Below, one piece after another: positions 1-6,653 of a stretch of 10,596 nucleotides of DNA. This stretch comes from a bacterium (GTDB taxonomy: Bacteria > Desulfobacterota > Binatia > UBA12015), in assembly GCA_018970825.1 (NCBI GenBank), contig JAGWVP010000061.1, positions 1 to 10,596 on the forward strand, read 5' to 3'. The position numbers were made by a program, and so were the translations under genes. The number at the start of each line of letters is the position of its first letter. Within the stretch, counting starts at the first letter, position 1. Below the pieces are notes generated by a model. It worked only from the letters and a program-made list of their open reading frames with translations. It had not been told where the DNA came from and ran no database searches.

Positions 1-142
1 CGTCGACCGCGACCGACCCGAAGTCGTTCACCAGCACGAGAGTGCGCCGCCCGGTTCCCTCGCGCAGCAGGTGGTTCACGAGCGTGGTCTTGCCGGCGCC
101 CAGGTAGCCGCCGACCACGACGACGTCGATCGGGCCGGACAC
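1..142 (-). CDS. CobW/COG0523-type G3E GTPase, N-terminal 47 codons (runs off the window)
   Basis: Only the N-terminus is inside the window. It begins with a hydrophobic beta strand (residues 5-10) that leads into a Walker A P-loop, GGYLGAGKTT (residues 11-20), followed by LVNHLL. A second strand reads LVLVNDFGSVAVD (about 35-47). The P-loop form G-[FY]-L-G-A-G-K-T-T and the V-N-[DE]-F-G segment after it are typical of the G3E family (CobW/COG0523, relatives of HypB and UreG), which use GTP to deliver metal ions to target proteins. The chosen start is GTG at 142-140, two bases after the TGA of the amidohydrolase (147-145). An in-frame TTG at 148-146 overlaps that stop and is an alternative. 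Either way translation is coupled to the upstream gene. Subfamily and metal cannot be told from this fragment. Confidence 0.85.
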   Translation of the reverse strand, partial: MSGPIDVVVVGGYLGAGKTTLVNHLLREGTGRRTLVLVNDFGSVAVD

Positions 143-144
143 GC

Positions 145-1803
145 TCAACGGGAGCGTTCCGCCTCGTAGGGGACGCCGCCCACCACCGTTCCCCAGACCC
201 GGATGTCCTTGATCGCGAGCGGGTCGACCTCGAGGGGCGACTTCTCGAGGACCGCGAAGTCCGCGAGCTTCCCGCTCTCGATGCTGCCGATCTCGTGGTC
301 CATGTGGAGCTGCCATGCGGCGCCCAGCGTCGTCGCGTGGAGGGCCTCGGCGGGCGTGATCTTCTCCGCCTCGCCGAGGTGGCGCCCGGTGTGCGAGAGC
401 CGGTTCACCGCGCACCACATCGTCATGAGCTGGCCGATCGGGGTCACCCCGGAGTCGCTGTGGATCGAGAGCGGCACGCCCTCGCGCAGCGCCGTGCGGC
501 ACGCCCACATGCCGCGCGTGCGCTCGGGTCCCATCGTGAGCGTCCAGTGCTGGTCTCCCCAGTAGTAGGCGTGGTTCGTGAAGATGTTGGCGCACAGCCC
601 GAGCCGCGCCATCCGGCGGTACTGGGCCTGCGTCGTCGTCTGGGAGTGCTGCACGACGTGGCGATGGTCGAGCCACGCGTCCTCCGCGAGCACGCGCTCG
701 ACCGCGTCGATGAAGACCTGCGCGCCTCCGTTCCCGTTGCAGTGGCAGTGCGCGTTGAGCCGCCGCCGGTGGAAGGCTCGCAGCTGGGCGGTCAGCTCCT
801 CGGGCGTGACGACGAGCAGGCCCTGGTCCTCGCCCGTGAAGTAGCCCGGCCAGAGCATGACGGCGGTCCAGCCCTGGATCGAGCCGTCGGTGAGCAGCTT
901 CACGCCCTGGTTGCGCATCTTGGGCGTGTCGCGCTCGCGCAGCGACAGGGCCTGCTCCGCCACGGCCTCGTAGTCGGTCGTGCGCCCGGGCAGCGTGGGC
1001 GCGTTGTAGAGCACGAGACGGGCCGGGAAGTCGTCGGCATCGACCACCGCGTGCCACGCGTCGACCAGCTTGGGTGCCATGAGCATGAAGCCGAGCAACT
1101 CGGTCGAGGTCGTCACGCCGGCGTTGCGGCAGAGCCGCCCGTGGCTGCGGACCAGCTCGGGATCCATGTTGAGAGCCATGAGCTTCTTCTGGGCGCGGAC
1201 CGCGAGGCTCATCGCGGGGCCTTCCTGGAGCTCCCCGTTCGGCTCCCCGTCGGCGCCGCGCGGAACGCCCGGCGTCGCGCAGTCGCGGCCGATTCCTTCC
1301 TCGCGCAGGACGACCGAGTTCACCGTGAGCAGGTGTCCGCTCGCATGGCGCACGATCACCTGTCGCTTCGTCGACACCCGGTCGAGGTGCTCCTTCGAGA
1401 GCCTCGCCTCGCCGGGGAAGTAGATCGGGTCGAAGGAGTTCGCGACCAGCGGCTCGCCCTCGGGGAGCTGCGCATCGGCCCGACGGAGCACCTCGATGAG
1501 CTCGTCGTAGCCGTGCACGCCGGGAGCCTTGCCGCCGTCGGCGAGCGGGAAGTCGTGGTAGCCGACGTAGGGCAGCATCGAGATCATGCCGTCGGCCGTG
1601 TGTCCGTGCGCCTCGACGAAGCCCGGAACGAGGACCTCGCCCTCGAAACGCCGGTCGACGGCGTGCGGCCCCCACGCCGCGCATTCCTCGAGCGTGCCGA
1701 CCGCGAGGATGCGCCCGTCGCGGACCGCGACCGCGGTCGCCTCCGGGTTGGCCGGGTTCAGGGTGACGATCTTGCGTGCGGTGTAGACGGTCGTGTCCGA
1801 CAT
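145..1803 (-). CDS. Amidohydrolase family 3 (YtcJ/NfdA-like) metal-dependent hydrolase
   Basis: 552 residues, full length for the amidohydrolase-3 family, whose members include N-substituted formamide deformylase. The N-terminal beta part (1-60) carries the usual T-A-[KR]-x-[IV]-x-T-[LM] opening. Next come LVPGFVEAHGHTADG, with metal-ligand candidates H66 and H68; VKLLTDGSIQG (301-311), with K302 and D306; AHCHCNGNGG (351-360), with H354; VVQHSQTTT (383-391), with H386; and SIHSDSGVTPIG (446-457), with D450. The tail IGSIESGKLADFAVLE (505-520) is the common C-terminal signature of cyclic amidohydrolases. There is no signal peptide, so it is probably cytoplasmic. ATG at 1803 is preferred over upstream in-frame ATGs (e.g. 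1851) because GGAG lies about 9 nt before it and family similarity begins there. The substrate, probably an amide, formamide or other C-N bond, cannot be predicted. A G3E GTPase follows almost without a gap. Confidence 0.93.
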   Translation of the reverse strand: MSDTTVYTARKIVTLNPANPEATAVAVRDGRILAVGTLEECAAWGPHAVDRRFEGEVLVPGFVEAHGHTADGMISMLPYVGYHDFPLADGGKAPGVHGYDELIEVLRRADAQLPEGEPLVANSFDPIYFPGEARLSKEHLDRVSTKRQVIVRHASGHLLTVNSVVLREEGIGRDCATPGVPRGADGEPNGELQEGPAMSLAVRAQKKLMALNMDPELVRSHGRLCRNAGVTTSTELLGFMLMAPKLVDAWHAVVDADDFPARLVLYNAPTLPGRTTDYEAVAEQALSLRERDTPKMRNQGVKLLTDGSIQGWTAVMLWPGYFTGEDQGLLVVTPEELTAQLRAFHRRRLNAHCHCNGNGGAQVFIDAVERVLAEDAWLDHRHVVQHSQTTTQAQYRRMARLGLCANIFTNHAYYWGDQHWTLTMGPERTRGMWACRTALREGVPLSIHSDSGVTPIGQLMTMWCAVNRLSHTGRHLGEAEKITPAEALHATTLGAAWQLHMDHEIGSIESGKLADFAVLEKSPLEVDPLAIKDIRVWGTVVGGVPYEAERSR

Positions 1804-1824
1804 GATTTCCGGCTCCGGGGCGCG

Positions 1825-1844
1825 GTCCGCGGGCGAACGCGGAC
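1825..1844 (-). promoter_or_regulatory. Perfect 7-bp hairpin in the leader of the amidohydrolase gene
   Basis: GTCCGCG (1825-1831) pairs exactly with CGCGGAC (1838-1844) around a 6-nt loop. It lies 21 nt upstream of the ATG at 1803, next to a short A/T-rich patch (about 1844-1855) that stands out in this GC-rich DNA. It could be an operator or a leader-RNA hairpin. No convincing -35/-10 pair was seen, so the promoter itself is not placed, and short perfect stems arise easily in GC-rich sequence. Confidence 0.3.
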
Positions 1845-1914
1845 AAAACATTTCTCTGCGTCGCACCTCCCTGCCCCGCCGGCGACCCAAAGTCGAGGAC
1901 GCGACGGATGGCCC

Positions 1915-1940
1915 GCCGGGCGCGGGCGGCGGCGCCCGGC
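1915..1940 (-). terminator. GC-rich hairpin just after the DNA glycosylase stop codon (possible terminator)
   Basis: GCCGGGCGC (1915-1923) and GCGCCCGGC (1932-1940) form a perfect 9-bp stem with an 8-nt loop. It starts 7 nt after the glycosylase stop codon and is well placed to end the DUF2855-DUF1330-glycosylase transcript. No T-run follows on the minus strand, so this is not a canonical intrinsic terminator. It may slow RNA polymerase or protect the 3' end of the RNA. Confidence 0.4.
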
Positions 1941-1947
1941 CGCGAGG

Positions 1948-2751
1948 TCAGGAACGCGTCGACTCGCCCCGGGGCCTCTGGCAGGTGGGGCACCACCAAA
2001 GCGAGCGGTTCGCCGACGTCGTCCGCGCGATCGGCCCGGCACAGGCGCGACAGGTCTCGCGCTTGTACACGTGCAGCGCTTCGCGACGCGGTGGTCGCCG
2101 TCCCGCGTCGCGCACCGTGACGATGCGCCGCTCGGCCACGCCGAGGCGCAGCAGCTCGCGCGCCTTGCGCCAGATCGCGTCGAAGTCGCGGCGCGACAGG
2201 TCCCGGGCGGGAGTGGCCGGATCGATCCCGAGGAGGAACAGGATCTCCGCCCGGTAGACGTTGCCGATCCCGGAGAACACCCCCTGATCGAGCAGGATCG
2301 CGCCGACGTCGCGGCGCGTCCGCGAAAACGCTTCGAAAGCGCGGTCGAGAGCCTCCCGACTCGTCCTCGGCGCGATCGGGTCAACGCCGAGGCGCGCGCG
2401 AAGCACGCGGAGTTCGCCGGAAGTGAGCAACTCGCAGGCCGTCGGACCGACGAGGTCCCAGGTCCGTTCGGGACCGACGAGCCGCAGGCGCGTCGTGTCC
2501 CGCGGCGGTGGCGCGGGGTGACGTTGGCGGCGAAAGCGGCCGAACAGTCCCAGGTGGACGTGGACGACCCGTCCCGCTTCGAAGTGCAGAAAGAGGTGCT
2601 TGCCGACCGCCTCGGTCGAGCGAAGCACGCGGCCGTCGAGGCGATCGGCTTCGAGGAACCTTCCCTGCGGCGAAGAGGCCTCGACGCGATGGCCGACGAG
2701 GTCGCGCTCGAGGTCGAGCGCGAGCCGGTGGATCGTGTGGCCCTCGGGCAT
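1948..2751 (-). CDS. Formamidopyrimidine-DNA glycosylase / endonuclease VIII (Fpg/Nei family)
   Basis: 267 residues, the normal length for Fpg/Nei base-excision-repair glycosylases, which cut out oxidised bases and nick the abasic site. After removal of Met the protein starts with the catalytic Pro-Glu pair in MPEGHTIHRLA. K51 in VGKHLFLHF matches the conserved lysine of the N-terminal domain. The helix-two-turn-helix lies at about 150-172 (ILLDQGVFSGIGNVYRAEI, with N164). A C-terminal zinc finger, CxxC-x16-CxxC, uses C234, C237, C254 and C257, with the DNA-contacting arginine candidate R249 before the second pair. The PEGHTIHR start points to the Nei side of the family rather than classical MutM; exact base preference cannot be read. 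It starts 22 nt after the DUF1330 gene with only a weak ribosome site, so it is probably co-transcribed with it. Confidence 0.94.
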   Translation of the reverse strand: MPEGHTIHRLALDLERDLVGHRVEASSPQGRFLEADRLDGRVLRSTEAVGKHLFLHFEAGRVVHVHLGLFGRFRRQRHPAPPPRDTTRLRLVGPERTWDLVGPTACELLTSGELRVLRARLGVDPIAPRTSREALDRAFEAFSRTRRDVGAILLDQGVFSGIGNVYRAEILFLLGIDPATPARDLSRRDFDAIWRKARELLRLGVAERRIVTVRDAGRRPPRREALHVYKRETCRACAGPIARTTSANRSLWWCPTCQRPRGESTRS

Positions 2752-2773
2752 GTTCCGACCGCCCGCGGCCTCC

Positions 2774-3208
2774 TCAGCGACTCGCGGGCGCCAGGAAGCC
2801 CTTCGGTGGCACGGCCTCGATGTTGAGCTGTCCCTCGAGTCCGGCCTCGCGGTGCACCGAGATCTCCCGCCAGCGGGGGCTCGTCGCCATCGCGAAGAAC
2901 GTCTCGCGGCTCGGGTACTCGACGAGCACCACTTCGTCCCAGAGCTGCTCGACCCGTCCGACCTGCAGGAACGTCGCGTCGCCGACGAACAGCACGCGGC
3001 CTCCCACCTCGAGGAGCCCCTTCATGAACTCCGCGCCGTAGCGTTCGTAGGCCTCGCGGCCGCTCAGGTGAGCGTCGCGGCCGTCGGGATAGGCGGCCCG
3101 CTCGCGGAACTTGAGCAGGTTCACCATGACGATCGGACCGGCGGGACCGGGCCGGCCCCACTCGGCGATCTGCTCGGGATCGGGGTAGACCCGGTTCTCG
3201 AAGTTCAT
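2774..3208 (-). CDS. DUF1330 family protein (dimeric alpha/beta-barrel type)
   Basis: 144 residues. The core IVMVNLLKFRERA (26-38), a Y-x-x-Y-G-A-E-F-M block (54-62), the strand RVLFVGDATFLQVG (71-84) and DEVVLVEYPSRETFFAMATSPRW (91-113; key residues V95, Y98, F104, S110 and W113) follow the DUF1330 pattern, a ferredoxin-like fold that dimerises. No enzymatic role is established for the family. It is longer than the usual roughly 95-residue members, with an N-terminal extension (1-23) and a C-terminal tail (125-144). ATG at 3208 is chosen because AAGGAG (3218-3223) sits 9 nt upstream. It lies 31 nt behind the DUF2855 gene and 22 nt ahead of the glycosylase gene, so the three probably form one operon. 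Confidence 0.88.
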   Translation of the reverse strand: MNFENRVYPDPEQIAEWGRPGPAGPIVMVNLLKFRERAAYPDGRDAHLSGREAYERYGAEFMKGLLEVGGRVLFVGDATFLQVGRVEQLWDEVVLVEYPSRETFFAMATSPRWREISVHREAGLEGQLNIEAVPPKGFLAPASR

Positions 3209-3217
3209 CGAAGCCGT

Positions 3218-3223
3218 CTCCTT
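3218..3223 (-). promoter_or_regulatory. Ribosome binding site of the DUF1330 gene
   Basis: AAGGAG on the minus strand, 9 nt before ATG 3208. It fixes the start inside a longer open frame that reaches 3292 and would otherwise overlap the end of the DUF2855 gene. Confidence 0.75.
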
Positions 3224-3239
3224 CGCGCCAGGGGCGCGC

Positions 3240-4346
3240 TCAGCGCCCGCCCTCGGCGAGCGAGACCACGTGGCCATCCTCGGGGCGCGCACGGCCCTCG
3301 AGCACGTCGGCCCAGGCGCGCTCCATGTCCGCCCGGCCCCGTCCGCGCACGACGCGGAGCCAGCCGTCCGAGAAGGTCACGAACTCGTGCCAGGCCTCGC
3401 CGAGCCTCTGCTCGAAGCCCTCGGGCCCCCACTCCGCGCGTCGCTTCTCGAGCTGCGTCGGCGCGAAGAAGAACGCGGGTGCCGGGCCGGGAAGGTCGCG
3501 CTCCGGGCGTTTCTCGCTCCAGTGCGTGGCGCCCACGACCGCGCTGTGGCGAAGCGCGTCCCCGAGCCTCCGGTGCACCCCGCCCACGACCTTGCGATCT
3601 CCCGAGTGGTCGACGAACGTCGCCGGCGACCCGGCATCCATCTCCGGGATCGCCTCGTAGGGAAGCACCTCGTCCCAGCAGCCGAGACCTCGGCAGAAGG
3701 CGAGGTTTCGCTCCGAGGTGAGCCCGATCGCACGGAGCCCTCGTCTCGAGAGGCAGAACGCGAGCGCGATCGCCGTCTTGCTCGAAGCGCTCGAGACGAT
3801 CACCCGTCGGGCTCCGAACCCGTCGTTGTCGAACAGGAAGTCCTCGACGAGGAAGGACGTGAGAAAGAGCCCGCGCAGCAGCAGGATCGCGTCCTCCCGC
3901 CCCGCCTCGTACTGCGGGTCGGCGGTGGTGCGCAGGTACTGGCGGTAGGCGAGCGCGGTGTCGCGCCGGTGCGCGGAGGCGTCGACGAAGGAGCCTCGCG
4001 TCGTCTCGGCCGCCTCGACCACGAGGTGGCTGCCCATCGGGTAGAAGCCGAAGAAGCGCTCTCCCGCCTTCACCTCCGGATGCCGCGACTCCACCACGTC
4101 GGCGAAACCCATCGCGGGGACGCGCCCGAAGCCGCCTTCGGCGGGGAAGAAGCTCCAGTAGGCGAGCATGTCGCCGGTGAGCGCGTAGGACACGTTGTTC
4201 GCGGTGAGCGCGAAGCGATCGACCCGGAGCAGCACCTGTCCGTCGGCAGCGACGGCGGGCACGGGGGATTCGTCGAAGCGCGTCCTGCGAAAGTCCCCGC
4301 GATCGACCTCGAAGACGACGACGGAGCCTGGAGTGGCGGCGGGCAT
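3240..4346 (-). CDS. DUF2855 family protein (medium-chain reductase-like)
   Basis: 368 residues, matching DUF2855 in length and pattern. The N-terminal half reads like the GroES-type domain of medium-chain dehydrogenases/reductases: GQVLLRVDRFALTANNVSYA (36-55), then GRVPAMGFADVVESRHPEVK (74-93), then GERFFGFYPMGSHLVV (95-110). The second half has a Rossmann-like strand-turn-helix, RVIVSSASSKTAIALAFCL (181-199), and a following strand LRAIGLTSERN (204-214). The turn after the first strand is SSASS rather than the usual glycine-rich GxGxxG, so nucleotide binding is uncertain. Reaction and substrate are unknown for the family. ATG 4346 is preferred over the longer open frame (to 4517) because GGAGGAA (4352-4358) lies 5 nt upstream and a promoter sits at 4412-4439. 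It is the first gene of the group with DUF1330 and the glycosylase. Confidence 0.88.
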   Translation of the reverse strand: MPAATPGSVVVFEVDRGDFRRTRFDESPVPAVAADGQVLLRVDRFALTANNVSYALTGDMLAYWSFFPAEGGFGRVPAMGFADVVESRHPEVKAGERFFGFYPMGSHLVVEAAETTRGSFVDASAHRRDTALAYRQYLRTTADPQYEAGREDAILLLRGLFLTSFLVEDFLFDNDGFGARRVIVSSASSKTAIALAFCLSRRGLRAIGLTSERNLAFCRGLGCWDEVLPYEAIPEMDAGSPATFVDHSGDRKVVGGVHRRLGDALRHSAVVGATHWSEKRPERDLPGPAPAFFFAPTQLEKRRAEWGPEGFEQRLGEAWHEFVTFSDGWLRVVRGRGRADMERAWADVLEGRARPEDGHVVSLAEGGR

Positions 4347-4351
4347 GGCTG

Positions 4352-4358
4352 TTCCTCC
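4352..4358 (-). promoter_or_regulatory. Ribosome binding site of the DUF2855 gene
   Basis: GGAGGAA on the minus strand, 5 nt before ATG 4346. It supports this start rather than one in the 57-codon upstream extension, which would run through the predicted promoter. Confidence 0.8.
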
Positions 4359-4411
4359 GAAACGGCGCGGGGCCGGGGCGCACCCGATCGGGCCGCGCTG
4401 AACTGGCACCA

Positions 4412-4439
4412 AGTATGTCGATAGTGACCTTCGCGTCAA
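4412..4439 (-). promoter_or_regulatory. Sigma70-like promoter for the DUF2855-DUF1330-glycosylase group
   Basis: On the minus strand, -35 TTGACG (4434-4439, five of six consensus bases) is separated by 16 nt from -10 CATACT (4412-4417, four of six). Transcription would start near 4405, leaving a leader of about 60 nt before ATG 4346. The element stands in a locally less GC-rich patch. The remainder of the 184-bp gap (4347-4530) holds no gene and no convincing terminator for the HupE-family gene that ends at 4531. Confidence 0.6.
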
Positions 4440-4530
4440 GGAGCCCCGGCGATCGGCGAGAGCGGACCTTCGCCCTCTGCCGCAACGGCTTTCGCCGGCG
4501 CCGACGTCCCTCCGCACCCCTCGCGCGCCT

Positions 4531-5592
4531 TCAGCCGAGCCAGGGCGCGAGCCGCTCGAAGAGCCAGTAGCCCGCGGTCACGCCGAGGCCCCAGATCGCG
4601 GCGCGGCGCGCGAGGGAGGCCCGGGCGAGCAGGCTCGCGAACTGCAGCCTCAGCCCGAGCAGGAGCGCGACGATCGCCGCCTGCGCGAGCAGCAGCCCTG
4701 CCTGGAAGCCGAGCCACTCGGCGGGTGCTCCCGCCGCGGGGAGCCCGCCCGCCCCCGGTGCCCCGGCGAAGCCTGCACCCTGCGCGAGACCCGCTGCGAA
4801 CGCGAGCGCCCGAACGGGGCCGTCCGCGCGAGCCAGCCCTGCGCGCTCGCGCCGCGCGACGACCGTCGCGATCGCGAGCAGGCCGCACGCGACGAGGAGG
4901 GCCGCGGCCGGGGCAGGAAGGACCGACGCACCGAGCGCCGCCGGCGCGAGAGCGAGACCCTCGCCGAGCGCGAACGCCGCGACGAGCGCGAGCAGCGCCC
5001 GGGCATCCGTCGCGAGCAGGAGAAGGGCCGCGACGAGGAGCACGTGCTCGGGCCCGGAGAGCGCGTGGCGGAAGCCCGAGCGCAGGAAGGACTCCGCCGA
5101 CCCGATCCACGACGCACGGGCCGGGACCTGCCAGGCCGGCTGCGACTCGTTCAGCACGCCCTGTCGCATCGTGCCGTCGAGCCCCTGCACCCGGACCAGC
5201 GCCGTGATCTTGGCCACGTCGAGGTCCGAGACACCGATCTCGCGCCCGGCGAGGCCTCCGTCACCGCAGTCGATCGACCATCGCAGCCGGACGCGGTCGC
5301 CGCCGTCCTCGACCTCGATCGGCGAGACGACGCGGCAGCCCTCCGGCAGCTTCGGCTGCACGTCGGCACCGGGGAGCCGCTGCGAAGCGGACTTCCAGAC
5401 GACTTCGTAGATGCCGGCCGACGTCTCCCGAAGCGCGAGCAGCGCGGGCTCGAGCCCGTGAGCGGCGGCGGCGCGGGCGGCCGCCAGGTCGAGCGACACG
5501 CCCGCCGCGAGGCACGCGGCCAGGAACGGGAGTCGCCTGCGGGAGAACGCGGCACGCCACCGGGATCCACGCTGGGCTCGCGCCTCCCTCAC
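4531..5592 (-). CDS. HupE/UreJ-family integral membrane protein with an N-terminal extracytoplasmic domain
   Basis: 353 residues. A basic N-terminus (R10-R20) and a hydrophobic stretch (21-44) look like a signal peptide or anchor ending near AAAAHGLEP. An extracytoplasmic domain follows (about 45-160; HGLEPALLALRETSAGIYEV opens it). The C-terminal half (about 165-353) has roughly six hydrophobic segments and the HupE/UreJ motif as GFRHALSGPEHVLL (173-186). HupE/UreJ proteins are nickel- or metal-permease-like, and those with the long N-terminal domain are often annotated HupE/UreJ_2. Some conserved polar residues are changed here: the Asp of the D-H pair is E182, the His-Ser of the next helix reads E211-G212, and the Asn and Glu of a later helix are lost in FQAGLLLAQ. 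The GTG start at 5592 shares GTGA with the isomerase stop and has AGGAGAGG 8 nt upstream. Transport substrate unknown. Confidence 0.87.
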   Translation of the reverse strand: MREARAQRGSRWRAAFSRRRLPFLAACLAAGVSLDLAAARAAAAHGLEPALLALRETSAGIYEVVWKSASQRLPGADVQPKLPEGCRVVSPIEVEDGGDRVRLRWSIDCGDGGLAGREIGVSDLDVAKITALVRVQGLDGTMRQGVLNESQPAWQVPARASWIGSAESFLRSGFRHALSGPEHVLLVAALLLLATDARALLALVAAFALGEGLALAPAALGASVLPAPAAALLVACGLLAIATVVARRERAGLARADGPVRALAFAAGLAQGAGFAGAPGAGGLPAAGAPAEWLGFQAGLLLAQAAIVALLLGLRLQFASLLARASLARRAAIWGLGVTAGYWLFERLAPWLG

Positions 5593-6653
5593 GACCGCGA
5601 CCTCTCCTGCCAGGCGCGGGACTCGACCCGGAGCGGCTGTCGGGAGCGGAGGTCGCGCACGAAGGTGGCGAGACGCTCGGCTCGGCGCTTCTCGCGCCAG
5701 GATTCGAGGACGCGGCCGCGCACCGCTTCCAGCGACGGGATCTCGCCCGGGACGCGTCGTTCGACCGTCACGAGATGCCATCCGGCCGGGGACTCCCACG
5801 GCCCGCCCCAGGTCCCGGGCGGGACTCCCTCGATCCTGCTCGCGAAGTCGGAGCCGAACACCTTCTCGACCTGCTTGCGGGACTGTCCGACGAGTCGCGA
5901 CGGCAGCGCGAACGCGTCCCCCTTCGCGACGGCGGCGTCGTCGTCGATCCGGCCGGCGCGCAGGTCGTCGAGGACCGACGCGGCGCGAGCGAGTGCCCCG
6001 GAGCCGTCGTCGCGCTTCGCGAAGAAGGCCTGCCGGAAGGTGGTGCGCCCCGGGGCACGGAACTCGTCCGGATGCGCCGCGAGGAACGCCTGCAGCTCGT
6101 CGTCGCCGACCTGGGCCTCGCCGCTGCGCGACGCGAGCAGGCGCATCTTCTGCACGAGGATCCGCCGAACGACCAGGTCCTTGCGGTCGAGACCGAGGTC
6201 GAGAGCGCGTGCGTAGAGAGCCTCGCGGGTCGCGGGGTCCTTGCCGTCCGCGACCGGGGCGCCCCCGGGACTCGCAGCGTCGTCCTCGAGCACTCGCGCC
6301 TGCTCCGCGAGCCAGTTCCTCACGCTGCGGTCGTTGCGATCGAGGCCGCGCGCCTGCGCCTCGCGGTAGAGGAGCTCCTCGTCGATCCAGCGGTCGACCA
6401 GCGCGGCTTCGTCGTCGGCGTTCGGCTGGAGACCGGTCGCCTGGGCGTAGTCCTCCCGCATCCGCGCGACCTGCGCGGCGTCGAGGACGACCGGCGCGAG
6501 CGCCTCGCGTCGCGCCACGGCCGCGAACGGATCGGGCCCGTGGACGACCCGGAACGCGAGCGCCCCGAACAGGAGGAACTGGAGCAGCGGGAATCGCAGG
6601 GAGAACAAGGACGGCCGGCTCAGGCCCCCGTGCCGAGGCGACGGCCGTCCCAT
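5589..6653 (-). CDS. Membrane-anchored PpiC/parvulin-type peptidyl-prolyl cis-trans isomerase
   Basis: 354 residues. A short N-terminus leads to one membrane segment (about 20-36, FPLLQFLLFGALAF), so the body should face the periplasm. A helical region (about 55-200) contains two copies of a G-L-D-R-[NK]-D unit (103-108 and 154-159), each followed by an amphipathic V-R-x-x-L helix. The parvulin-like domain lies at about 203-300: TTFRQAFFA, GDAFALPSRLVGQSRKQVEKVF, then GTWGGPWESPAGWHLVTVERR (280-300, key G280, G283, S288, G291 and V295). A charged C-terminal helix ends the protein. It is probably an envelope foldase for neighbouring or exported proteins. ATG 6653 overlaps the end of the DUF3604 gene by 34 nt and has no clear ribosome site; TTG at 6608 is an alternative. 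The stop overlaps the HupE-family start (GTGA). Confidence 0.87.
   Translation of the reverse strand: MGRPSPRHGGLSRPSLFSLRFPLLQFLLFGALAFRVVHGPDPFAAVARREALAPVVLDAAQVARMREDYAQATGLQPNADDEAALVDRWIDEELLYREAQARGLDRNDRSVRNWLAEQARVLEDDAASPGGAPVADGKDPATREALYARALDLGLDRKDLVVRRILVQKMRLLASRSGEAQVGDDELQAFLAAHPDEFRAPGRTTFRQAFFAKRDDGSGALARAASVLDDLRAGRIDDDAAVAKGDAFALPSRLVGQSRKQVEKVFGSDFASRIEGVPPGTWGGPWESPAGWHLVTVERRVPGEIPSLEAVRGRVLESWREKRRAERLATFVRDLRSRQPLRVESRAWQERSRS
5601..5608 (-). promoter_or_regulatory. Ribosome binding site of the HupE/UreJ-family gene
   Basis: AGGAGAGG on the minus strand, 8 nt before GTG 5592, lies within the last codons of the isomerase gene. With the GTGA stop/start overlap it identifies the GTG start within an open frame that otherwise continues far upstream without a stop. 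Confidence 0.75.

Noticed and set aside
1841..1860. A/T-rich patch upstream of the amidohydrolase considered as a -10 element
   Set aside because: No hexamer there matches a -10 in more than two or three positions, and no -35 stands at a proper distance.
295..2826. An 843-codon open frame on the plus strand opposite the amidohydrolase and glycosylase genes
   Set aside because: It has Arg/Val/Glu-rich low-complexity content with no domain signal, and both opposite-strand genes show full catalytic motifs.
1758..3161. A 467-codon minus-strand open frame across the glycosylase and DUF1330 genes
   Set aside because: It is another frame of the same strand, made of Arg/Ser-rich low-complexity sequence. 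The two overlapped genes have clear motifs and ribosome sites.
4440..4530. Possible intrinsic terminator after the HupE/UreJ-family gene
   Set aside because: Only short stems are present (a 4-bp CGGC/GCCG with a GAAA loop and a 5-bp GGCGA/TCGCC), and no T-run follows.
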